This document shows, piece after piece, positions 7,991 to 15,522 of a DNA stretch of 26,860 bases. The notes under the pieces were generated by a model. It had not been told where the DNA came from, made no database searches, and saw nothing but the letters and a program-made list of their open reading frames with translations. The translations under genes and the position numbers were made by a program. The DNA is from a virus. How positions within the stretch are numbered: the first letter of the stretch is position 1; every line of letters begins with the position of its first letter. The stretch lies in the IMG/VR virus record IMGVR_UViG_3300044625_001265, positions 1 to 26,860 of that record; one strand, written 5' to 3'.

Positions 7991-10900
7991 ATGCCACTGA
8001 AACTCACCGGCCCCGCACAGCCTGTCGTCCGCGACCAGCCCCAGACCAAGTACACCGACGAGAACCGCCCGATCGGCGCCAAGTCCATCCTGGGCGGCCG
8101 GCAGGTGGTGTGGGCCGGGCCGGACTGGCGGTGGCAGTCGCCCAAGTCATTCGGGAAACTCAAGGGCAGCGGCAAGCTCAACCGCTCGATCTTCAGCGAT
8201 CCGCTGGGGGTGATCGGCAACGAGCTGCGCTACATCGGCCGCCAGGCGCAGGCCACCAACCAGCGGGCACAACAGGGCCCCCTGCGCAGTGTTGGCCAGG
8301 CGGTCACCAGAGCGTTGCCTGGGGTGAATGTGGTGAACGCACTGCCAGCGGTGCTGGGCAAGACCGGCCGCAACCTGCAGGCGGGCCTCACCGTGGGCGC
8401 GGCCGAGAACGCCGCCAAGCTGGGCATCGCCCTCACGCAGAAGGTCCGCGGCCGGCCGGCCAACCCGGAGAACGCCGGGGGAAACAGCCTGGTGGAGCGC
8501 ATCAGCGATGCCGGCTACCGGGTGCTGGGTGCCACCCCGCCAGGGCAGCAGAACCAGTTTGAACGGGGCCTGGATGCGGTCGCCCGCGGTACTGGCGCTG
8601 GCATCGTCGGCACCGCCGTGGCGGCCAAGGCCATCCCCGCCATCGGTGTTGGCGCCGCTGGCGCCGTGGTGACCGGCGGCTTGCGGCTTGCGGCTGGTGA
8701 GGTGCTGAGCACCTTCTTCGATGACAACCGTGGCGGCAACCCGGCCAACCTGGGCGAGGCCTTTGGCCGTCCGCTGCCCCTGTCGGTGAATGTCGGCGAG
8801 GACGACTGGATCGACTCGGCGGTGAAGTCGCTGATCCCCAATGCCATCCCCGGCCTGGCGCTGTCCGGGGTGGGCGAAGCAGCCGGGGGCTTCAGGAACA
8901 CCCGCCGCTGGCTGAAGGATCGTCGCACGGTCTCGCAGGTCACGGATGCCCGCACGCAGCTGCAGCAGGCCGGTGTCACCCAGACCGATCCGGCCACGGG
9001 TGCGACGGCCTTCAAACCGACTGAGCCGGATCCGACCGGCCAGCAGGCGCGGATCAACCAGTTCTTCGAGGACATCGGCGAAACCGACCAGCCGCAGACG
9101 GTGTTCGGCAGCCTGCGGGGCGATCAACCGGCAACGCCAGCACGCCCCCCGGCTGATGCGGCCGATGCCGCCCCCACGACTGAGGCAGCCCCGGCACCCA
9201 AGGCCGATGCCGAACCGGCCGCGGCGCCTGCTGCCGGCGGCGAGCTGGAGGTGGAGGGCGTCGAGATCGACCCGTTCGAGCTGATCTACGACCCCGAGCT
9301 GCCCGAGGCGGATGTGGTGTTCAACCTCGTCCGGGACCTGGACGACACCGATCTGCAGGCGCTGCTGGCGCAGCCCGGCCCGGTGGTGCCGCGCATTGAC
9401 GAGCTGCTCATGGCCAGGGAGGGCATGCCGGTGCGGCCCGAGCTGGAGCAGGGCCGGGTGATGGCACCGGCCGAGAACGTGGCCGAGTGGCTGGGGCCCG
9501 ATGGGGAGCCCATGGCCTACGAGGCAATGCTGCAGTCGATGTCAAACGGGACGGAGACGCTGCGCAGTGTGGCTTCACCCGAGAACAACCCGGGCCTGGC
9601 CCAGCTGATCGGCGACATCACCGGCCGCGAGTTCGAGGAGTTCACCAAGGCCGACATCATTGAGGGCCTTGCGCGATACCGAGAAGAACAAGGGTTGAGC
9701 CTGCTGGTTCGGGATTGGAACCAGGAAGTGCGCCTCACCGAAGAAATCTTTGCTGATCCCGTTCGCTTCCAGTTCAAGCAGGGAGTCAACGAAGCCGGCG
9801 AGCAAATCGGCAATAGCCTCGCCAACGTCGATCGGTGGAACACGATCGCCGAGCAAACCATTGATGTGTGGACCGACCCGGCTGACGGCCGCACTTATGT
9901 GGTCAATGGTCACAATCGGCTTGCGCGTGCGCGGCAGCTTGGCGTCCCAACCTTGCGCGTGAATGAGCTATCGGCCGCCACCGCAGAGCAGGCGCGAGCG
10001 CAGGGCGCATTGAGCAACATCATGGCGGGGCAGGGCACCGTTTTTGATGCCGCCAAGTTCATGCGTGACAGCGGCATCACGACGCCGGAGCAACTGCAGC
10101 GCGGCGGCGCCCCACTGAAAAGCGGTCAGGCGGCCCAAGGCCTGGCGCTGGCACGGCTGCCGGACAACATCTTCCAGGCCGCTGTGGATGGCCGGCTGTC
10201 CGTTGGCAAGGCCGCGGCGATCGGCGGCAGCGGGCTGGACGAGGCGCAGATGCAGTCCGTGATGAAGATCCTGGGCGATAGAGACCTCACCGATTCCGCC
10301 TTCAGCGAGGTGCTGCAGCAGGTGCGCAGCGCACCCGTGGTCAAGCAGTCGGATGGGTCCCAGACAACCCTGCTGGAGATGATGGGGATGAGCGAGGAGG
10401 CGCTTTCCCTGGCGGTGGAGAAGGGCAAGCTGGCGGCCAAGATCCGCGCCGAGGTGATCAGCGACAAGAACCTATTTGGCAAAGCCGCCAAGAAGGCCGA
10501 GCGGCTGCAGCGGGCCGGCAACAAGATCAGCGTCGAAGGCAGCGCCATGGAGGCAGCCGACGCCAGCGCTGTGCTCGGAATCTTCGATGCGGTGAAGTAC
10601 GCCCCCGGGCCAGTCAGCAGCATCCTTGACGATGGCGCCAAGCAGATCGCGGATGGCGCCAAGCCTGGCGTGGTGGCCAACCGGATCCGTGATCAGATCG
10701 TGGATGCGGTGCGGCAGAGCGCCGAGGAGCAGGGCCTGCCCACCGCACGCCCAGCCGGCGCTGCTGCAGATGGCGCGGAGTTCGACCCCGAAACCCAGGC
10801 CGTTTTCGATGAAATGGAGGCCCTCGCTCGATCACTGGGCGACAGCGCCGGCCGCAGCGCCGAAATGGCCCGGCGCGGGCTGGAGGCATCGGCCGGCATC

Positions 10901-12091
10901 GAGGACATCGACGGGGCCCGGGCAACAGATCGGATCGTCCCCAGTCCCAGGCCGCTCACCCCCGAGCAGCGCCAGGCCGCGCAGATCGAGGTGATCCGCC
11001 GCGCTGTGGATGAAGCCGAGGTGCGGCCACCCGAGACGCCGATCCCCGAGCTGCCCGATGGCCCGGCGCTCACCCCTGATCTGGCCAGGGCCGATCTGGA
11101 GACCCGCGGCGGCCAGGTGGAGCCCGGCACCCCCGCTGCGCAGGCCGTGGCGGATGAGATCCGGCTGACGGCTGAGTTCGCCGAGCGCGATGCGCAGATG
11201 CGGGCCATCGCCGAGGAGGGCGCCAAGGACGCGATGGGCTACGAGCTCAAGACCTTCGAGGAGAAGAAGGCGCTGGGGATGACGGATGGGTATGACCCCG
11301 AGCCGGTGATGCCCACTGAGGTGATGCCCCGCGACACCGGGCCATCCATCGCCGATCTGTTCGAGCAGCAGTCCAGAGAGCTCGCGCAGTCGGATGCGCG
11401 GCTGTACCGGAGGGTGGGCGAAGGACTGCAGCGGATGCGGGAGGGGCTGGATCAGCTGGAGGGCCCCCCGGCGGCAGGCGGCGGATACCTTGACTCCTTT
11501 GCGAGGGACGTGTCGCAGGCCGGGTCAAACCCAGACATCCCCGGGGCCAGCTATGGCCCTGTCATCGTGGAATGGAGCGAGGACGGCAGCGGCAAGGCCT
11601 TCCACCTGGTTCCACTAGATCAGGCCGGTCCCGAGGCGCTTGAGCAGATAGGACTGACTGCACCAGAGGTCGCACGGATGTCGGCCAAACAAAAGACCGA
11701 GATCCTTAAGCGCAGCTTTCGGGAGGCCAAGGCTGCCCTGCCTCCTGGCGAATACCTGCTTGATCCGCTGGAGGGGAGCTTGCGGGGCGCCATGGCGCGG
11801 ATGCTCAAGGACGAGCCTGACATCAAGTGGTTTGATCTCGACACCAACGCGCCGGCCACTCCATCGCGGAACTCGTACGGGGTGCTCACCATTGCCGACT
11901 CCGGCAGCCCGTCGCGGCTGGCCCCCGCCCCCGTCCGCCCCGAGCCGCTACAGCTGGCGGATGGCGACGAACCGCCGGCCAGGCCCAGGCCAAAGCGTGC
12001 CGACCAGGCCGCCCGCCAACAGATCCAAGCCAACGAACAGCGGATGGCTGAACTGCGCCGCAAAATGCAAGACGAGGGCTGCTCGCTATGA
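7991..12091 (+). CDS. Giant internal virion protein with ParB-like domain
   Basis: This 1366-residue protein starts three bases after the gp15-like stop and occupies part of the gp16 position. The N-terminal third has alanine/glycine-rich hydrophobic stretches (about residues 195-240) that could be membrane-active. An A/P/D-rich linker (about 375-415) leads to a central region in which NGHNRL (639-644), followed by ARARQLGVPTLRV, is the signature of ParB/Srx-type domains. A following helical part with FDAAKFMRDSGI and LSVGKAAAIGG resembles the HTH region after ParB folds. Large phage proteins with such domains belong to the polyvalent-protein class thought to be delivered with DNA. The C-terminal 500 residues are unrecognised. 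The stop overlaps the next gene by four bases (ATGA). Confidence 0.78.
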   Translation: MPLKLTGPAQPVVRDQPQTKYTDENRPIGAKSILGGRQVVWAGPDWRWQSPKSFGKLKGSGKLNRSIFSDPLGVIGNELRYIGRQAQATNQRAQQGPLRSVGQAVTRALPGVNVVNALPAVLGKTGRNLQAGLTVGAAENAAKLGIALTQKVRGRPANPENAGGNSLVERISDAGYRVLGATPPGQQNQFERGLDAVARGTGAGIVGTAVAAKAIPAIGVGAAGAVVTGGLRLAAGEVLSTFFDDNRGGNPANLGEAFGRPLPLSVNVGEDDWIDSAVKSLIPNAIPGLALSGVGEAAGGFRNTRRWLKDRRTVSQVTDARTQLQQAGVTQTDPATGATAFKPTEPDPTGQQARINQFFEDIGETDQPQTVFGSLRGDQPATPARPPADAADAAPTTEAAPAPKADAEPAAAPAAGGELEVEGVEIDPFELIYDPELPEADVVFNLVRDLDDTDLQALLAQPGPVVPRIDELLMAREGMPVRPELEQGRVMAPAENVAEWLGPDGEPMAYEAMLQSMSNGTETLRSVASPENNPGLAQLIGDITGREFEEFTKADIIEGLARYREEQGLSLLVRDWNQEVRLTEEIFADPVRFQFKQGVNEAGEQIGNSLANVDRWNTIAEQTIDVWTDPADGRTYVVNGHNRLARARQLGVPTLRVNELSAATAEQARAQGALSNIMAGQGTVFDAAKFMRDSGITTPEQLQRGGAPLKSGQAAQGLALARLPDNIFQAAVDGRLSVGKAAAIGGSGLDEAQMQSVMKILGDRDLTDSAFSEVLQQVRSAPVVKQSDGSQTTLLEMMGMSEEALSLAVEKGKLAAKIRAEVISDKNLFGKAAKKAERLQRAGNKISVEGSAMEAADASAVLGIFDAVKYAPGPVSSILDDGAKQIADGAKPGVVANRIRDQIVDAVRQSAEEQGLPTARPAGAAADGAEFDPETQAVFDEMEALARSLGDSAGRSAEMARRGLEASAGIEDIDGARATDRIVPSPRPLTPEQRQAAQIEVIRRAVDEAEVRPPETPIPELPDGPALTPDLARADLETRGGQVEPGTPAAQAVADEIRLTAEFAERDAQMRAIAEEGAKDAMGYELKTFEEKKALGMTDGYDPEPVMPTEVMPRDTGPSIADLFEQQSRELAQSDARLYRRVGEGLQRMREGLDQLEGPPAAGGGYLDSFARDVSQAGSNPDIPGASYGPVIVEWSEDGSGKAFHLVPLDQAGPEALEQIGLTAPEVARMSAKQKTEILKRSFREAKAALPPGEYLLDPLEGSLRGAMARMLKDEPDIKWFDLDTNAPATPSRNSYGVLTIADSGSPSRLAPAPVRPEPLQLADGDEPPARPRPKRADQAARQQIQANEQRMAELRRKMQDEGCSL

Positions 12092-15000
12092 CCAACTGCA
12101 ACAGCTACGACGACGCGTACAAGAAGCTGCAGGAGGACAACGACCGCCTGCGGCAGGAGCTCGCCACCTCCGAGGCCGCACGCAAGGCCGGCGAAGCCTT
12201 CCTGCGCACCGAGGTGAAGAAGCAGTGGGTGTTCAAGATGCAGGACGGCTCCGTCCGTTCGCTCACGGATGCCGACATCGACCGGGCCTACAGCGATTTC
12301 GCCAACCGGCTGGAGTCGAAAGAGCTTGACCAAATGATCGAGCGAGGTGTCGGCAACCGCTCCAAGCCGGTCGGCAGCAAAGGCCGGTTCGTCAACTACC
12401 GGATGCTGATCGACAACGCCAACATCAGCGATGCCGAGGACTGGCTGCGGCTCACCGAGGCGCTGGTCGGTACCTGGAAGCAGATGGCGCCGGAGGACTT
12501 CCGCCTGGTGACGGAGGTGTGGGGCCGCGACCGGCTGCTGGAAACCGTGGCCAATGCCTACAAGGAGTACATCGACGCAGACGCCATCGCCGCCGCCCTG
12601 GCCAACAACACCGCAGGGTTTATGAACCTGGCCGAGAAGATGACCCGCCTGCGGTTCATCTCCGACATGGCCAAAGAGGGCTATCTGGAGACGTTGGACC
12701 AGATTTACCAGTTCATGGTCAGCACCAGCTCCAAGGTGCCTGATGGCCTCAAGCGGCGGGGCTGGGGCTCCTACAAGACAGCGCTGATTGCCGAGCGGAG
12801 CGTGGCGACTGCCAAGCGCAACACCGGCCAGGCACTGCGGTCGCTGCAGACCGACTTCGACCGGCCGGAAATGTTCATGCCCGACATGGCCGAGGCAGCG
12901 CAGACGCTGGGCGCCAAGGCCGCAGACGTGAAGCCGGATGAGCACTTCGCCAAGGTGATCCAGGCGATCGACAACGGCGACGCCGAGGCGATTACACAGC
13001 TGCGGATCGCGGCGGTGCTCGACTCGATCGACCCCAACGTCGCCCTGGGCAAGGGCTGGGCCAACACGCACATGCGCTTTGGCAATGCGCTGGTGAAGGA
13101 CGCTCAGCTGACCAACCTGGGCAGCCAGGTGCGGGCCAACATGCTCGGCACCTGGCTGGCCAACACCCACGGGTTCGCCCACCAGGCGTTCGAGAACATC
13201 GGCAACCTCACCCCCAACGGCACACGGTTCAGCCGGGAAGCGTTTGGAGAGGGCCTGCGGGTGGCGTGGGAGAGCGCGAAATACTCCCACGACGGGGTGC
13301 GGCGTGCCTGGCGCGAGCTGGCGGCTGATTCCTTCTTCCGTGGCGATGCACCGTTCGGTGGCAACCTCGACACCTACGGGCCCCGGGCCACCAGCAACGA
13401 CAAGCTCTTGGCAGAGGTGCAGGGCAAGATCAATGCCCCCTACCTGCCCGGCGGCCCGCTGCGGCCGGAGAACTGGGCCAACACTGTCCACAGGCTGCAC
13501 GCGGCGCAGCGGCTGCTGGCCTTCCACTGGACAGGCGGCAAGCACTACCACCTGCTCACCCCCGCGCTGCGGGGGATGAGCGCCACTGACAGCGTGCTGG
13601 GCTACGACGCCTTCCTGTTCAAGCTCAAGAACGACCTGGAGATCAAGGCACGCCGCGACGGTGCGCAGCTGGGCCTGTTCGACCAGCGCAGCCGCGAGGA
13701 GTGGGTGGAGAAGCAGCTGGACAACGCCTTCTACCAGCTGGCGCCCACCGAGGAGAACGTGCTGGCCTTCCGCCGGCAGCACAAGCTCAAGGGCAGCGAC
13801 ATCAGCGACGACGAGATCCGCTCGATCATCACGGCCGATCGCGCCCGCAACACCTACGGCTACCCCACGCTCGACACGCCCGAGGCCCAGGGCGCCATGG
13901 ACTACAGCCTGCGCAACCGGATGCAGAGCGCCCCCGAGGGTGGGCTGCCTGCCGCCATCGACGAGGCGGTGATGGCCGCCCGCAAGCACTGGGCCATCGA
14001 CTCGCTGGTGCCCTACTGGCGGGCGCCGTTCAACCAGTTCCTGTTCGACACCCGCCTCACCTTCGGCCCGCTGGCCGAGACGGTCGAGGTGATCTTCGGC
14101 AAGAACCCCACCCAGGAGCAGATCGCCAAGGTGCAGGCTGGCTGGGTCACCACGGGCGGGCTGCTGGGCCTGTTCGCTGGGCTGGACATGGCCGGGCTGA
14201 TCGAGGGCAACGGCCCGCTGCCGCCCGAGGCACGCCGCGCCTTCCTGCTGGAGGGCCGCAAGCCCAACAGCATCGCCGGCATCCCCTACCTGGGCGGCCT
14301 GCCGATCCTCAACACGCTGTTCCTGTGGAAGGACATCAAGGAAACCTTCGTCAGCGGCAACTACTCCAGCTTCGACCAGTACAACGCCTTCTGGGGGATC
14401 GCCCAGGTGCTCACCAGCCAGCTGATCCGCCAGACCGGCTTCGGCCAGATGCAGCGGCTGATCGACGCACTGCTCGACCCCGAGAACGAAATGCCGCGGC
14501 TGGTGGGCTGGCTGGGCCAGGGCCAGCTGCCGTTCAGCGGCGTCATGCGCGATGCGCAGCGTGTGACTGGCTTCGGTGGCGCCGACCTCTACCAGGACCG
14601 CGACCCGCTGGGCGAGGAGCGCTACGGGCTGGGCGAGGAGGACTGGCAGACCAAGACCGAACGCACCCTGCGCGGCCTGGCCTACGGCACCATCCCCCTG
14701 CTGGGCCTCCCCGGCGGCGCACCGCGCAAGGAGCAGGACTTCCTGGGCCAGCCGATCCAGCTCGAGTTCGGCGCCGACTGGAAGGAAGCACTCAAGAGCC
14801 GGTTCCACCCCCGCATGTGGCCCCGCGCCAACCAGCGGGTCTATGCCGAGCTCGATGCCCAGGGCCAGCTGCGGCTGCCGCTGCCGCTGCTCACCCGCCG
14901 GCTGGAGGGCGTGGCGATGTCTGCAGAGCTGCAGAAGGAGTACAACGACACCTTCGGCACCGTGAAGGGCAGCATCCCCTTGGAGGCCCGCGCAGAGCTG

Positions 15001-15474
15001 GCTGGCCGGAAGGTCAACGTCACCTTCAGCTTCAAGAAGGAGATCCCGATCGACCTCCGCAACCAGTTCGCCGGCTCCGGTGTGGTGGTGACCAAGGCGG
15101 GCGATTCAGCGACGATCGACCTGGGGCCGTTCCTGAGCAAGCACGTCAAGGGCAAGACGATCGTGGAGGCCTTCACCAGCCTGTTCAACGATCCGGTGTA
15201 CCAGCGGATGCAGGACCAGCCCGGCACCACTTCCGACCTGGAGGTGCGCGACATGCCGCCATCGCAGCGCCGGCAGCAGGCCGCATCGCGGATGATCCAG
15301 GGCATCTACGACCACTACTCCCTGCTCACGCTCGATCAGCTCAACGCATCCGGCACCCCAGCCGCCCAGGACTGGCGCCAGAAGCGCACCGCCATCGCCG
15401 AGCAGCAGTTCACCCAGCAGACCAACCGGCTGCAGGATCTGATGGAGGCCCTGGGCCAGCCCGCCTTGAGGTAG
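12088..15474 (+). CDS. Giant internal virion protein (gp16-like, C-terminal type)
   Basis: The 1128-residue product starts in an ATGA overlap. It opens with a short coiled coil (YKKLQEDNDRLRQELATSE) and is mostly helical. Two features are typical of large ejected phage proteins: a segment with SLVPYWRAPFNQFLFDTRLT (about residues 638-657), followed by hydrophobic glycine-rich helices (GGLLGLFAGLDMAGLI, near 690), and further hydrophobic helices around 730-790. With the two upstream proteins it would form the inner-membrane end of the DNA ejection channel, the job of T7 gp16. No transglycosylase motif is visible in it, which agrees with the murein-cutting domain lying in the gp15-like protein. 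Assignment is by order, size and layout. Confidence 0.72.
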   Translation: MTNCNSYDDAYKKLQEDNDRLRQELATSEAARKAGEAFLRTEVKKQWVFKMQDGSVRSLTDADIDRAYSDFANRLESKELDQMIERGVGNRSKPVGSKGRFVNYRMLIDNANISDAEDWLRLTEALVGTWKQMAPEDFRLVTEVWGRDRLLETVANAYKEYIDADAIAAALANNTAGFMNLAEKMTRLRFISDMAKEGYLETLDQIYQFMVSTSSKVPDGLKRRGWGSYKTALIAERSVATAKRNTGQALRSLQTDFDRPEMFMPDMAEAAQTLGAKAADVKPDEHFAKVIQAIDNGDAEAITQLRIAAVLDSIDPNVALGKGWANTHMRFGNALVKDAQLTNLGSQVRANMLGTWLANTHGFAHQAFENIGNLTPNGTRFSREAFGEGLRVAWESAKYSHDGVRRAWRELAADSFFRGDAPFGGNLDTYGPRATSNDKLLAEVQGKINAPYLPGGPLRPENWANTVHRLHAAQRLLAFHWTGGKHYHLLTPALRGMSATDSVLGYDAFLFKLKNDLEIKARRDGAQLGLFDQRSREEWVEKQLDNAFYQLAPTEENVLAFRRQHKLKGSDISDDEIRSIITADRARNTYGYPTLDTPEAQGAMDYSLRNRMQSAPEGGLPAAIDEAVMAARKHWAIDSLVPYWRAPFNQFLFDTRLTFGPLAETVEVIFGKNPTQEQIAKVQAGWVTTGGLLGLFAGLDMAGLIEGNGPLPPEARRAFLLEGRKPNSIAGIPYLGGLPILNTLFLWKDIKETFVSGNYSSFDQYNAFWGIAQVLTSQLIRQTGFGQMQRLIDALLDPENEMPRLVGWLGQGQLPFSGVMRDAQRVTGFGGADLYQDRDPLGEERYGLGEEDWQTKTERTLRGLAYGTIPLLGLPGGAPRKEQDFLGQPIQLEFGADWKEALKSRFHPRMWPRANQRVYAELDAQGQLRLPLPLLTRRLEGVAMSAELQKEYNDTFGTVKGSIPLEARAELAGRKVNVTFSFKKEIPIDLRNQFAGSGVVVTKAGDSATIDLGPFLSKHVKGKTIVEAFTSLFNDPVYQRMQDQPGTTSDLEVRDMPPSQRRQQAASRMIQGIYDHYSLLTLDQLNASGTPAAQDWRQKRTAIAEQQFTQQTNRLQDLMEALGQPALR
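14920..14935 (+). other. Exact copy of the palindromic element inside a coding region
   Basis: TCTGCA-GAGC-TGCAGA occurs inside the third giant internal protein gene, coding SAELQ after a methionine codon. It is the only exact copy not at the 5' end of a gene. It may be a chance result of frequent CTGCAG triplets in coding DNA, or an internal regulatory site upstream of the fibre gene about 590 bases away. Confidence 0.35.
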
Positions 15475-15522
15475 CGCTGGCGCTGGAGAGGGGCACAATA
15501 GATCTGCAACGGTGCAGAGCAG
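15475..15522 (+). promoter_or_regulatory. Fibre gene leader with exact palindromic element
   Basis: This 48-base gap is one of the few true gaps in the late operon. It holds an A/T-richer CACAATAGA (15494-15502) that could serve as a -10 region, then TCTGCA-ACGG-TGCAGA (15503-15518), ending four bases before the fibre ATG. No good -35 hexamer at normal spacing is present. The layout matches the leader at 725-743, so separate initiation of fibre expression is likely. Confidence 0.45.

Noticed and set aside
11620-14808. A 1062-codon open frame on the minus strand
   Set aside because: It is the shadow of two internal protein genes in very G/C-rich DNA. Its translation is V/G/H/Q/A-rich without domain pattern, while the plus-strand frames have coherent phage proteins, starts and overlaps.
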